Origin: Symbiodinium natans
Taxonomy: Eukaryota; Sar; Dinophyceae; Suessiales; Symbiodiniaceae
Direction: 5' to 3'
NCBI GenBank assembly: GCA_905221605.1
Contig: CAJNDS010002836.1
Span: forward strand, 62,001 to 126,000
DNA length: 64,000 nt
Part shown: one piece after another, positions 41,087 to 53,010 of the stretch
Layout of the letters: the number at the start of each line of letters is the position of its first letter
Position numbering within the stretch: the first letter of the stretch is position 1
Translations under genes and position numbers: made by a program
The notes under the pieces: model-generated
Told to the model about the DNA's origin: nothing
The model's input: the letters and a program-made list of their open reading frames with translations, nothing else
Database searches by the model: none

Positions 41087-44000
41087 CCGACAGGTTTAAG
41101 CCAAAGTTCGCAGCGCCCGAACTTGTGGTACTCGAAACCTGGTGGGGCTCAGGACGACTCCCCTTGGCCCCTTTGCTCCATGAATTCATGAAGGTGATTA
41201 TCAAGGTTATTGATTTTGAAACTGTAGCCATCTCAGCCCCTCATTCTAACCTCAAGGCCACACCCCCACGCGCCACCTCACATCACCATGCTTCCATGAT
41301 CTCACGAAGGCCTGCACCGAATTTCGCTGCTCCCCACAGGCCTGTGCAGTAGCCGGTGGCCATGGAGCACTGCCGTTGGCAGTCCTGTTGTGGGCCCATC
41401 CCTGCTTTCCCAAACCTCAATCTCCCAAATCTCGACTTGCAAACCGTGCATGACAGATCCGGCGCCATCTTCAGGAGATCGCATCCTAGATGAGGGGCAG
41501 AGCGCAAGAACAACTGAGCACGCCATGACTTGGGCCTGAAAACGTCCATCGCGGATGCCTCAAAACCTAATCCCTGAACCCTAAACCCCCCAGAGTCCTC
41601 CTTCGACTCCGCGACAGTCACCTTGAAATAGGATGCCTGGTTGTCGCCTCCAACAGATGCGTGGCTGTTGGAGCCCTAAATTGAGTTACCGCAAGCAAGC
41701 CCTACTCCCTACACCCTAAACATGCCAAATATATATGTTACGGCCACTTATCTACCCGTGGTCTACAGCGACTTGTGTGTATGAGCGGCCACGACCCTAA
41801 TCCCTAAACTCGCAACCCTAACCCCCAACAAGGGCCTGGAGACTCCCCGCGACAGACCCGGTCGGAGCCGCCATCTACCGGCTCGAAGATCGCCAGCGTG
41901 GGGTCTTCCTGCCAGATTGGGGGCTCAGTTGGCTTAGGCCTTGGGTTTAGGGTTTAGGGTTAGGGTTTAGGGCTTAAGGTTTAGGAGTTAGGTTGAGGGC
42001 TTAGGGTTTAGATGGGTTTCATGGGTTTAGGGCTTAGGGCTGAGAGCTCTGGGCCTGAGCTTGGGGCTCTGGAGACCACGGAAATCGAAAAGGAAGCCTT
42101 GGAGTTCCTGATCTTCTTGGGCTTCATCTGCGCAAAGTTTAGGGTTTAGGGTTTAGAGTTTAGGGTTTCGGGTTTAGGGTTTAGGCTTTGGGCTTTGGGG
42201 TTTGGGGTTTGGGGTTGAGGGTTGAGGGTTTCCTTGCCTTCGGAGGAGTACCTTGAGTTGAGGGCAGATCACCAGACCCTAAACACCAAGCTGCTGGAAC
42301 CCTAAGCCCGACATAGCCTAAGGCCAGCTCCCCCCCCCCAACACCCCCCCCAAAACCCTAAACCCTAAACCCCAAACCCTAAACACCAACCCCAAACCTG
42401 GAATCCCTGGGGCTGGGGCCAGCGAGGCCGTGTAGCAGGTGAAGTTGGAAGCAATCACGCCGGTCTGTACCTGGGGGGGCGGGGGAGGAATCTTTGGGGT
42501 TCAGGTTTTGGTTTAGGGTTTAGGGTTCAGGGTGCGTAGGGTTTCGGAATCTATGGGGTTCAGGTTTTGGTGTAGGGTTTAAGGAAAATTCCAGGGTCTT
42601 TGAGGTTTAGGGGGGAAGCGCGAAGACAACAAACCAAGCAGGACTTCAGTGACAGGTAAACGTGTTCAATCTGTACTTCATTTTTTTGGGGGGGGGTTGG
42701 GGGGGGCAGGGGGGGGAGGGAGGGAGGGGCGGATTGTTAATGCATCTTCGGGAGGCCCTACAGGTTTTCGCGAAATGGGGGGGTTTCCGACATTAAGGGG
42801 TACCTTGTTGGGTCCTTATGACAAGGGGATCCTACTGTTTGGGGATCTATCTTGGGGGTCCCCCATCCTCGTAAACCCCTGCAGATTAAACTTAAACCCC
42901 TAAGCCTCAACTCCATGTCCATGCTTCCCTAAGCCCTAAGCCCTAAGCCCTAAGCCCTAAGTCCTAAGCCCTAAGCCCTAAGCCCTAAGCCCTAAGCCCT
43001 AAGCCCTAAGCCCTAAGCCCGAAGCCCTAAGCCCTAAGCCCTATGTCTTACGCCCCAAACCCTAAGCCCTGGCCCAAACCCTAAGCCCCAAACCCTAAAC
43101 CCCGAACCCCAAACCCTAAACCCCAAACTCTAAACCCTAAGACCAGGCCAAAACTTCTGTCTGCGGATTGCGGCCCATGGCCAGGCCTGTGCTATCGGGC
43201 ACACGTCTAGCGTTCAGGGCTTGAGCTGAAGACCCCCAGAAACCCTAAAGCCTCCGGAACGTCTAGCGTTCAGGACCCTGAGCCCTGAACCCTTGCATCC
43301 GAAGTCCCAAAACCCTAAACCCTAAACCCCAAACCCTAAACCCCAAAATCTGCAACCCCCCGCGCTGCCACCTGAGGCCCCGGGCAGCTTTGGTCCAAAC
43401 CTCGCAGCGCCTCATCTTGGGATTGAACTCGATGCCCATGCAGGAGGCCCTGTCAGGCCGGTTTTAGGGGGTTAGGGTTTAGTGTTTAGGGGTTTAGGGG
43501 TTTAGGGCTTAGGGATTAGGGCAGGAGGGTTGTGGGGCTGTGGGGCTTTGTGGGCTGCAGGGGTTGTAGGGTTGCGGGCTTGGGTTGTGGGGGAGCCCGT
43601 GGTCCACGTGGGTCTTGGGTTACGGCTCCCTAATGGGAGTCCATATATAAGTGGACCCCGTGTTTGGGGTTTAGGGCTTACGGAGGCTCTGGGAAAAGTC
43701 TGAGCAAGTGCAGCAATTTCTTAGGAATCGGGCATGCGTGGAGGTCGCCATGAACGTACTCCTGCCGACCCCGCAGAGCCTCTCGCTGCAGTAGCCCTGG
43801 CAGGTCTCCAAGGCATCCACACCCAGAAACGGGATGTAGTTGTCCCGGGCATTGTCACCTGAGCTTCACAACGACCTCTGCATGGGATTTAGGGTTTAGG
43901 AAGCTTAGCGTGTTTCAACCGGATAGACGTGATCCACAACTTCCCGGTGCTTGTACGGATGTTAGCTGCCTGCGTCAAGAAGGGGACCCAAAGAATGGCC

Positions 44001-46718
44001 CAAACAACAGCCCACTTCCACATGAAAGGGTGGTTGGATAGAATTGGTCGACGGAACAACGGGAAACCAGAGTCACGGTTGGTGTCTCTGTCTAAGAATT
44101 TTTGCACCTCATTTTGCGTTCAAGACGTTCACTATTCTTCTTGCCAAGCTCTCCACTGGGATGTTCCCCCCTTCTGCTAACAGTCCTTACTGGGCATTAT
44201 AATAGGGGGTACTCTAATCCTTATAAGGACTGTCAGTATAAGGGGGAACATCCCAACTCTCCACACTCATGCGACTTTGAGTGCTGGGCACCCTCGGCTA
44301 GGGTGCGGACGCCAGTCGGTGCCTCGGCAGGCGATGTTCTCACCGCCGCGAACAGGCGTGAAGGAGAGCTTGGCCTGAAGCCGCGGGAACTTGGTTTAGG
44401 GGTGTTGGGGTGTTGGGGCGTTGGGGCGTTGGGGCGTTGGGGTGTGGGGTGTTGGGGTGTTGGGGTGTTGGGGTGTTGGGGTGTTGGGGTGTTGGGGTGT
44501 TGGGGTGTTGGGGCGTTGGGGTGTTGGGTTGTTGGGGCTTAGAAGTCTTACTAGTGTAGGGTTTAGGGCTTAGGGGGGAGGGGGGGGGGCACGTCTTGGG
44601 TCCCCAAGTCGGCCCCCGCAGCTGAGGATGCAGCTTGGCGGATGCCGCCCGCGTGCGGAGCCATGAGGCACTTGCCAAGGCCGTTCCTGCCGTGGCGCTG
44701 GAGGCCCACCCGGAATCCTAAACCGTCAAACCTAAACCTGGCTAAGGGGGCGTTGTGATAGAAACGAAAGTCCAAATTCTTCGTAATGTGCAATAGAATG
44801 CTAAATTACGGTCTGCGACTTGCAGGTCAGATGCTTCCTTCCTCTAGCTTCTGCACAGCAGGTCGAGGCTCTCGTCCCTTGTACTTCTTTCATTTTCGCA
44901 TCGGAGGGCCTTGGAAAGGGAGGGAGGGATGAGGAAGAGAGAGCGCGGCAGGAGGAGAGAGGAGGGGAGGGCCCCAACAAACAAGAATCTCTTGCAGAGG
45001 ATCTCAAAACCCTTAACCCCCTGAACCCAAGGCGTGTTAAGCCCGACACCCTAAACGCCCCACGTGTCTTGGGCCTGAACTGCTCCAGGGTCTCGTCGTA
45101 GAACCACGTCTGGCCAGGGGCTTTGCAGGGGTTCAGCTTCTCAAGGCTTGTAGAGCTTAGGCCTTCAAGGTCTTTAATCGCCGGGCTTTCAAGAGCTCAG
45201 ACCTTGGGGGTTCGGTGCCTAGGTCTATAACACCAACCCTAAACCTAAATTTCAAAGCCTGCGCAGCAACGTTGGAAGTTTGCGGACTGAGAGCTTATAA
45301 GTCCCGGGTTTTTGGCCAGGACGGCTTGGTGCCGAAGGGCAAAGGGGGCTTGAGGAATGCTTCAGGGGGGCTTGGAGGAGGGGCTTCAAGTGGCTTCAAG
45401 TGGCTTCGAAGCCTTCAACGATGAAGCCCCCCGTGAAGGGTTCCAAATCCTTCCCGCCCTAAATATGCTTATCACGCCACTTCTTTACTTACCTGAACTG
45501 TCAAGTAGAGGTTTTGGGGGTGGGGGGGGGGGGGAGCATCGGCGCTCCTGGAGGTCGTCGCCGACGGTGCATGAACGCATCTCAAGGCAGCTCCTCGTTC
45601 CCAGTTTATGGAAGCTCCCCCGAAAATGGGAAGGGTCATCTTTGGGGCCCTGCCCCTTTGAAGGGGAGGCTCAAGGGACCCCTGTGATGTTCGAGGGTTG
45701 AGAATTTTAGGCGATCTATGCGGTTTTGTGGATGTGGGGTTTTGGGTTTAGGTTTTGGGCTGGAAGGGATGATTTCTCGTTTCCTGTAACCCTTAATCCG
45801 TAATTAACCCCTTTGGCCGGCGCTAAACCACTTAAACCCTCGAGCCCTGCAACCTTAGCACCGTAAACCTCAAGCCCCAGACCCCTGAAACACAAGAATT
45901 CTCAAGCCCAAGTAACCCAGGCCTAAGCCACCCTCTCCCTAACCTACCAAAGACTGAAACCCTAAACCCCATAAACCCTCAACCCTGAACCTCGTGAACC
46001 CTGTCAACCCTCAACCCTGTAAAGCCTCAACCCTAAACGCAAGCCTCAAGCTCTAAACCCTAAACTAAGCCCAGGGTCCTTGACTGCCCATCCTTGGCCG
46101 CGAGGCAGATGCCGGACTGTAGCCTGGAAGGAGGGAAAGGTCGAGGGCTTAGGGTTCCGGTTTGGGGAGCAAGCCGAGGGGATGAGGGCCACGGGTTCAG
46201 GAGCCAGAGCCCGCCCCCTGGCCCCCCCAAAGCAAAAACCGAGCAGAGTGCATTACCGAGACGGCCGCCAGGTCCCTAGTGCAACTTTGGGGGGAGTGGA
46301 CTGCACGTGGGATTGCGCAGGCGCCTGATGTGGAATCCCACCGAGACAGGTGTCTGCGTTGTGGTGGCGATCCCATTGAAGAGCCTTGTGGCTAAGGCGC
46401 AGGGCGTAGGGTAGAGGGTTTAGGAGTTGAGGTTTGCGGTTTAGAGTCTGGAGTGTAGTTCGTGCCCTTAGCCTCTAGTTCTTATAGTAGGGAGCTTGGG
46501 AACGAGATGGTCTACGTCACCTTTGAAAGTTTGGAGTTCTGTCGTTCCCCGGCTGTCGGATTCAGGATTAGGGGGTTGAGACTTAGGATTGAAACCGAGC
46601 TCAGGCAGAAATCCTAACCCTAAACCAAATGACCGAGCGGCCACTGCTGGTTGAGGTTCTGCGGATCACAGGCTGCCAGGGAAAGCTCCGAGCCTGGCTC
46701 CGCGACGTTCGATGCGTT
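41087..46718 (-). CDS. Beta-trefoil lectin plus PAN/apple domain protein (multi-exon)
   Basis: Minus-strand exons in order. Lectin part: 46639-46718 (LAACDPQNLNQQW), about 46085-46123 (LQSGICLAAKDG), 45548-45593 (SCLEMRSCTVGDDLQ), 45075-45109 (TWFYDETLEQF), 44635-44686 (NGLGKCLMAPHAGG). PAN domain 1: 44311-44374 (ENIACRGTDW), 43762-43858 (DNARDNYIPFLGVDALETCQ), 43372-43449 (CMGIEFNPKMRRCEVW). Then 42420-42470 (TGVIASNFTCYTASL). PAN domain 2: 41836-41923 (DGGSDRVCRGESP), 41598-41647 (DNQASYFKVTVAESKE), 41342-41384 (DCQRQCSMATGYCT), 41087-41138 (FEYHKFGRCELWLKPV). QxW and SGxCL motifs are typical of ricin-B-type lectins; CxGxE and RCExW are typical of PAN/apple. Such proteins bind sugars or proteins outside the cell. 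Joins agree in phase when several donors are GC or GA. This is a lectin domain only; no toxin catalytic domain is seen. First exon not located here. Confidence 0.85.
41937..42235. repeat. Telomere-like intronic DNA with an exon-like island
   Basis: TTTAGGG, TTAGGG and TTTGGGG units flank an island at 42065-42125 that is open on both strands (minus MKPKKIRNSKASFS; plus EIEKEALEFLIFLGF). It may be an additional exon of the PAN gene. Confidence 0.6.
42929..43080. repeat. CCCTAAG array
   Basis: About fifteen consecutive CCCTAAG units, a locally amplified variant, in the intron between exons 43372 and 42470. Confidence 0.95.
44157..44256. mobile_element. Inverted-repeat element, family B, copy 4
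   Basis: Begins TGGGATGTTCCCCCCTTCTG and ends GTATAAGGGGGAACATCCCA. Inner pairs include CAGTCCTTA / AAGGACTG. It lies in the PAN-gene intron 43859-44310. Confidence 0.85.
44398..44538. repeat. GGGTGTTG array
   Basis: About seventeen 8-mer units (GGGTGTTG with GGGCGTTG variants) in the intron between exons 44635 and 44374. Confidence 0.95.
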
Positions 46719-46974
46719 CTGTAGGGTTTAGGGTTTAGGGTTTAGGGTTTAGGGTTTAGGGTTTAGGGTTTAGGGTTTAGGGTTTAGGGTTTAGGGTTTA
46801 GGGTTTAGGGTTTAGGGTTTAGGGTTTAGGGTTTAAGGTTGGTCTAGGGTTTAGGGTTTAGGGTTTAGGGTTTAGGGTTTAGGGTTTAGGGTTTAGGGTT
46901 TAGGGTTTAGGGTTTAGGGTTTAGGGTTTAGGGTTTAGGGTTTAGGGTTTAGGGTTTAGGGTTTAGGGTTTTTC
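46719..46974. repeat. Near-perfect TTTAGGG array abutting a splice acceptor
   Basis: About 35 TTTAGGG units, interrupted once at about 46833 by AAGGTTGGTCTAGGG. On the minus strand the last CCCTA of the array runs straight into CAG, the acceptor of the exon at 46718. Confidence 0.95.
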
Positions 46975-47454
46975 TCGACATGTCGCTCCCCGACGGGGCT
47001 CGTATGATGCCATGGGACCTTTGTTTCTGAGGTTTCCCATAGGACCAAGGATCTTGAAAATCCTGGAAGGTACTTTGATATTTTGTGTTGTGAAGAAGGA
47101 CTTCCCACAAAGGACCCTAGCTTGAAACAACCCCCCGGATCTAACAATCTACCCCCTAAACCCTCTTGCTGCAGAAAGCAGGAAGTCCGAGCACGCTACC
47201 GCAAACCCTCAACTCTGAACCCTATGTAGCCCCCTAAACACTTGACCCCTCGCCCCCTAGCCCCCCAAAGCCTTAAAGCCCTAAGCCCTAACCCCTGAAC
47301 CCTAGCCCTAAACCCTAAACCCTAAACCCTACACCCTCAAGCCCATGTAGCTCCGAGCCCCTGGTTCCCTCCGAAGGTCCACGGCCTGTGCCCGCCGCCT
47401 CCACACAGCGGCCCCACCTTCAGTTTGACGCGTATTTCGGGGATTTAAGGGTTT

Positions 47455-48280
47455 TAGGGGTTTTTAGGGTTTAGGGTTTAGGGTTTAAGGGTTTCGGGGT
47501 TTTAGGGGTTTTAGAGGTTTTAAGGGCTTGAAGGCTTTTAAGGGCTTTAAGGGTTTTAAGGGTTTTAAGGGTTTAAGGGCTTTAAAGGCTTTGAGGGTTT
47601 TAAGGGCTTTAAGGGTTTTAAGGGCTTGAAGGCTTTTAAGGGCTTTAAGGGCTTTAAGGCATTAAGGGCTTTAAGGGTTTTAAGTTTAAGGGTTGAAGGG
47701 TTTTGAGGGCTTTAAGGGTTTTAAGGGCTTTAAGGGTTTTAAGGGCTTTAAGGGTTTTAAGGGCTTTAAGGGCTTTAAGGGCTTTAAGGGCTTTAAGGGC
47801 TTTAAGGGCTTTAAGGGCTTTAAGGGTTTTAAGGGCTTTAAGGGTTTTTAAGGGTTTCAGGGCTCTAAGGGTTTTAAGGGCTTTAAGGGTTTTACGGGTT
47901 TTGAGGGCTTTAAGGGTTTTAAGGGTTTTAAGGGTTTGAAGGGTTTAGGGTTTGGGGGGTTTTTAAGTTTTGGGTTTGGGGTTTGAGGTTTAGAGTTTGG
48001 GGTTTCGGGTTTGGGGTTTCAAGTTTGGGGTTTGGGGTTTGGGTTTTTAAGTTTGGGGTTTGGGGGTTTGGGGAAAGAGTTGGGGGTTTAGGGTTTGGGG
48101 TGCTAAGTTTGCGGTTGGGGGTTTGGGGTTTGGGGTTTCGGGTTTGGGGTTTCGGGTTTCGGGTTTTAGGGTTTGGGGTTCAGGATTTAAGGTTTAGGGT
48201 CTAGGGTTTGAGGCTTAGGGTTCAGGATTTCGGGTTTAGGTTCAGGGCTTAGGGTTTAGGGTTCAGGTTTTAAGGTTTAG
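47455..48280. repeat. Arrays of GGGCTTTAA / GGGTTTTAA, then GGGGTTT
   Basis: 47455-47950 is built of AAGGGTTTT and AAGGGCTTT 9-mers; 47960-48200 of GGGGTTT and GGGTTTC. The Leu-Arg-Ala-Leu and Phe-Gly-Val frames here are translations of the repeat. Confidence 0.95.
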
Positions 48281-48623
48281 GAGGCTTTCGGAGCTTTAAG
48301 GGGGTTTACGCGAAGGCTTTGGGCTGAAGGCGCCTCGGTGAGGCTTACGTGGGTAGACTCGGGCCCCTTTGGGCCCCTGTTCAGAACAAAAACACGTCTC
48401 AAACCGCCCAAAAAGCGTCAACCCGAAACGCCTCACCCCTAACCTCGGAATCCATCAACGCGAACCCGCAATCCCAACTCAACTCAGCCCCTCAGCCCTC
48501 AACTGTCAACCCCCACCCTGGAACCCCAAACCCTGGAACCCTAAACCCTGGAACCCGGAACCCGAAACCCTAAACCCTAAACCCTAAACCCTAAACCCGC
48601 AACCCTAACCCTAAACCCTAAAC

Positions 48624-49625
48624 CCCGTGTGAAGTCCAGACGCGGGTTCCACACAAGACCGGCCGTCTGGTCGTAGGCCTTGGATCAGCTTGTGTGGCTG
48701 TATGTTCTAGGGTTTAGGGTTTAGGGTTTAGGGTTTAAGGTTTAGGGTTTAGGGTTTAGAATTTAGGGTTTAGGGTTTAGGGGAGGTCGAGTTTAAGGTT
48801 CAGGGTTAAGGGGAGGATGCACGTAGGCAAACACCAACGAGTTGGCTTGGTTCTACAGTCCCGCGTCCCAGCATGACCCGGCAACATGCACAGGACAGAG
48901 GACTGAGCCCTTCGGCTTGGCGCAGATCCACTACAACGCTCACAGACGTGACTGCTGAGGGGCTTTTGAGGGTTTAAGGGCTTGGGAGCCTTTTTGGGGG
49001 GTGGGGGGGGTGGGGGGGGGGGGGTGGTTGCTGCGAGCTTCAAGCTGGTGGTTTTGGGGTCTTTAGCCCGAGAGGAAGTGGAGTGCTTCTTTTCCGAGGC
49101 GCGAAGTCCTGCACTTCGCTGGCGGGCTCGCAGGGCTGCACCGACAGAGCTGTCCCGGCAGCTCCTCCTGTCATAGAGACACCACTGTCTTGTTACTTGT
49201 TGGTTCTTGTGGGCAATAGCTTACCCCTGAAGTCCCTTAAAGGGTGATATAGGAGGATATAAGGTGCCTGATTCCTTAAACCCGAAGCCCTGAAGCCTAT
49301 ATAACCTGTTCACGACGTCATTCCTGCCTATACCGCCTGAACCCCAGCCGCAAGCCGAATTCCTAAACTGGCCCTAAACCCGAAACACCAAGGTGAAGTT
49401 TGGGACTGTAGAAGCGACGTGCCGCAGGCTTTGATATGCCTGCAGATTGGGGTTTGGGGGGGTTAAGGGCTTTAGAGTTTAGAGTTTGGGGTTCGTAGGG
49501 TTGAACCACTGAGCAAAAGAGCCCAAGACGCTTCGCGACCTCCTCTGACCGAACCGGCCTTCGCTCTGGACGCATGCCCCATCTCCCACAGACAGCCGCA
49601 GACCCGTCTGGTTGTAGGCAAAATA
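48624..49625 (-). CDS. Further beta-trefoil lectin exons
   Basis: Exons 49550-49625 (YFAYNQTGLRLSVGDGACVQ), 49101-49149 (LSVQPCEPASEVQDF) and about 48624-48678 (AYDQTAGLVWNPRLDF). The pattern of an aromatic-rich strand, a short turn and a Cys resembles ricin-B-type repeats. An island at 48830-48950 is open on the minus strand (VSVVVDLRQAEGL) but uncertain. These may belong to the same gene as the lectin/PAN exons to the left. Donors GC and GT. Confidence 0.65.
48700..48800. repeat. TTTAGGG array
   Basis: About ten units between lectin exons. Confidence 0.9.
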
Positions 49626-49734
49626 CTGCGCCAAGCCTGGGATGCTGAGTGGCCCAAGAGGAAAGAAGCTTCACCTTTGCTTGAAGGGGGTTAGGGTATC
49701 CTGGTATCCTACAAGGCTAGTGGGTGCCGATGGC

Positions 49735-49935
49735 GAGGCCCCTTCCGATGTGTCCGGTCGCGGATCTAACAGCTTCGATGTCAGTGAACTGATACACGTT
49801 GCAGAAGCCTGCGCCACTACCCCAAGCTCTAAAGCAGGTTCGAGTGTGCCAATATCTACACACAGACTCCGCCGTGCTGCTGGTTGCATCGCAGTCGGTG
49901 GCAACCAATCTCAGCATAGCCGGGGGAGCTGAGGG
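49735..49935 (-). CDS. Exon-like island with Cys and Trp, unassigned
   Basis: One minus-strand frame reads STAESVCRYWHTRTCFRAWG and AGFCNVYQFTDIEAVR. Other frames are also open. Possibly an extracellular domain of the lectin gene; not recognised. Confidence 0.35.
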
Positions 49936-50299
49936 AGTGTAACGAAGTGCGACCTACCCAGTTTGAGTCTGCGAAGTAGATGAGTCAAGCCCTCGAGCAA
50001 AAAATACTCCAAATACCTGCATAGCCAACCTCGAAACTCTGAAGGCTTAGGAGAGTTCGGGAGTGAGGGTTTAAAGGTCTAAGATCCAGGATTCAGTGCC
50101 TTGGCTGTAGGGTCTTTCGGGCTTAGGGTGAAGGGACGGCCTCAACATGAAGCCTCCAGCCCACAGGCCCTGAACAACCCCTGTAATCCCGACTGCACCG
50201 ACTAATCCGAAGTCTCCTAAAACATGGAGCCAGCGTCCCCTGAGGCCCTCTCCTCTCGCCGCTGCGGGCCGCACAGCCACCGCTCCGGCGCTCCAGCAG

Positions 50300-51010
50300 C
50301 CTAGGGGGGGTTCAGGGTTTTAGGGTTTAGGGTTTAGGGTTTAGGGTTTAGGGTTTAGGGTTTAGGGCTTGTAGTTTAGGGTTTAGGGCTTAGGGTTTAG
50401 GGTTGAGGGTTGAGGGATGTAGGGCTCAGGGTTCAGGGTCCAGGGCCTCGGGGCCCTTTGACAGACTCTTGGAACCACAGTGCCCCTTATGCATCCCATA
50501 AGGAATTAGGGTTTGTAGAGTTTAAAGGTGAAGGGTGGTTAGGGTCAAGACATAGAACCAACTGAGAGGCTCTGTCGTCTGGCTTCGGGCTTAGGTTCGG
50601 GCGTTAGTAGAGTTTGTAGAGTTAAGGGCTGAGGGTGCATGGCTTAAGCTTTATACGGCTTATGGGCTTACAGTACTCTAGGGCTTCGGGATGGCAACCA
50701 CGCTAAACCCTAAACCCTAAATCCTACACCCTAAACCATAAACCCTATAGATGATACACCCTACTGTAAACCCTAAATAAACCCTTAACCAGGCAGTCCA
50801 GGAGCCCCGATTGGCTGGGGCTGGGCCGGCCCCAGGTCGTCTCCTCAGCGAAGGGAGATTCTCATAGGCTCAAGTTTGAGGCCTCGAGGTTTCGGGTTTA
50901 GGGTTGAGTTTAGGGTTTTAGGGTTGAGTTTAGGGTTTTAGGGTTTTAGGGATTTAGGGTTTTAGGGTTTTGGGGTTTTAGGGTTTAGGGTTTCCCGGTT
51001 TGGGGCTTGG
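50300..51010. repeat. Telomere-like spacer or intron
   Basis: TTTAGGG units at 50310-50400, CCCTAAA at 50703-50780, GTTTTAGGG at 50890-51000. An adjacent minus-strand island (50225-50303) reads ERRSGGCAARSGERRG; weak. Confidence 0.8.
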
Positions 51011-51361
51011 CGTCTAGGGTCGGGCGTTTGGGGCCTTTTGGGGGTGTAGAGGGTTGTTCTCAATTAGGGACCCTGTTGGGCACCCCCGTCTCTCAAGGGA
51101 TTCTCAATGATACCTTGCAACATTAGGTTTCGGGGTGAGGGGGCCTCTACGTTCGCAGCGAGCAAAAGCCTGCCACTAGCGGCCACAGCTTAAACTACAC
51201 AATCTACATCCATCAGAGGTCCTCGCAATCTCTTGCAAGAAGGCTCCTGGCAGTAAATCCTGAACCCGACGCCCGCAGCACCTTAAACCCGAAATCCTAA
51301 AAACTGGATTGGGGCAGTGTTACCCTAATCCTAAACGCATAACCCATCCGAGGCCGCGTCC

Positions 51362-51440
51362 GTCCAGCCGGTCGTGCCGGTAGTGGTGGTCGTGGTGGCC
51401 AGCTGTGTCTCACCCCAGTGCCACATCCTGAGAACAGCTA
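51362..51440 (-). CDS. Thr-rich linker exon
   Basis: After a TTCTCAG acceptor the frame reads WHWGETQLATTTTTTGTTGW. Thr runs of this kind join domains in secreted proteins. A following island at 51775-51850 reads VVTAVCTTETNQPLGL. Confidence 0.5.
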
Positions 51441-52559
51441 GACTAGCTGGAAACTTCACGGCTCTGGTGGCGTCCCATATGGGTTTAGGGTTTAGAGTTT
51501 CGGGATTACCCCCGGACAGGGTAAAGGATAGAAGGTATGTACGGAATTCCCAAATTCCCTGCGAAGAACTCCTAAGGCAAAGAGTACCCTAACACAGCAA
51601 AGCCCTTGTTTCTGTATTTTACCCCAGGACGAACCCCAAAACCCTTGGGAACCCTAAGCCTTACCCTGACCCTATACCCTAAAACCTTGGAACCCTAAAC
51701 CCTTGAGACCCGAAATCCACAAATCTTGGGAACCCCAAACCCTAAACTCAAACTCCTGAACCCTGGAAGGGCCCCCCGGCCGCACTGGCGTTAACCCAAG
51801 GGGCTGGTTTGTCTCGGTGGTGCAGACGGCTGTGACCACCTAGGGACTTTGGCTTTAAGGTTTGGGGTTTGAGGGTTTTCGTGTTCAAGGTTTCGGGTTT
51901 CGGGTTTAGGGAGTAGGGCTTGAGGGCTTCAAGGCGCAGGGCTTGGGCTTGGGCTTGGCTTAGGCTTCGGGGGTTAGAGCTCAACTAGGGCAGCTTCGCC
52001 CGAAAGCCCCAGCACGGAAACCCTGGAATCCCTAAACCCTAAACCCTAAACCCTGAAATCCCTAAATCTACAAGCCCCGAGAGGGGGACCTCGCGAAGCT
52101 ACTGCAGGTCTTCGACACAGGCGGGGGCCACCAAGGGAGCCCAACCGCATGAGATTCTCGTCTGCTTGGTATACCATAAGGGCCCACACAAAGCGAAGCT
52201 GCAGTTTAGGGTCTAGGGTCTAGAGTCTACGGTCTAGGGTCTAGGGTCTCGGGTCTAAGGTTATAGAGTCTGCGGGCGGAGAGAGTGTAAGTCAGTGTAA
52301 GTCTCTGGGTTTGTGGCAAGAAGCCTTAACAACAAACTTAGAATACCCCACAGAGCCCTAAGCCCGTAACGCTCAACCCAAGACACATTGCCCAACTAAG
52401 CCCCTGAAGCCCTTCTAGCCCCTAAGCCCTAATCCCTAACCCCTAACCCCTAAACTAAGTGAGGGGTCGCTTCCGTCGAGCGACAGACCCCGAACGCTCG
52501 GCCGAGGCCTTACAGCCCGAGCGCCCAAGCGAAAGGAGAAACGGAAAAGGTGAGGGTTA

Positions 52560-52630
52560 AGCCTGGGTCTAGGCGGTCTAGGGTTTAGGGTTTAGGGTGT
52601 AGGGTTTAGGGTTAGGGTTTAGGGTTACCC
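52560..52630. repeat. TTTAGGG tract
   Basis: Short TTTAGGG/TGTAGGG run. Islands at 52085-52160 and 52455-52548 are open on the plus strand (GDLAKLLQVFDTGGG; SAEALQPERPSERRNG before GTGAGG) and partly on the minus strand; unresolved. Confidence 0.6.
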
Positions 52631-52849
52631 TAAGCCCTGAGACGACTGCGGTTCCCAGGCCCAGAGCCGAAGTGACTTACACCCCAAAACCCTCAACCCC
52701 AAACCAAGGACCCGAAAACCTAAAACCCTAAACCAACTCTCCAACCCTGAAGCACTCGAACCCTCGAACCCTCGAACCCTCAAACCCTCAAACCCTCAAC
52801 CCTAAAACCTCCAAAAATCTCAAACCCTCATCCCCAATCGGTTTGTTGC

Positions 52850-52915
52850 CTCGTTCCACTCCACCTCCGGCCGAGGACGCACCTCCAGGCATAGGCCGCC
52901 TCTGGCATTTAGGGT

Positions 52916-53010
<95 letters not shown>

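Noticed and set aside
40911-41190. Plus-strand exon reading PELVVLETWWGSGRLPLAP with a GTGATT donor
   Set aside because: The minus strand of the same bases encodes FEYHKFGRCELWLKPV, the conserved end of a PAN domain, in phase with the previous exon.
43889-44107. Minus-strand frame starting MWKWAVVWAILWVPFLTQA, like a signal peptide
   Set aside because: It lies inside the PAN-gene intron between exons 44311 and 43858, and no downstream coding part was found.
47703-48204. Long Leu-Arg-Ala-Leu and Phe-Gly-Val frames
   Set aside because: They are translations of GGGCTTTAA and GGGGTTT arrays.
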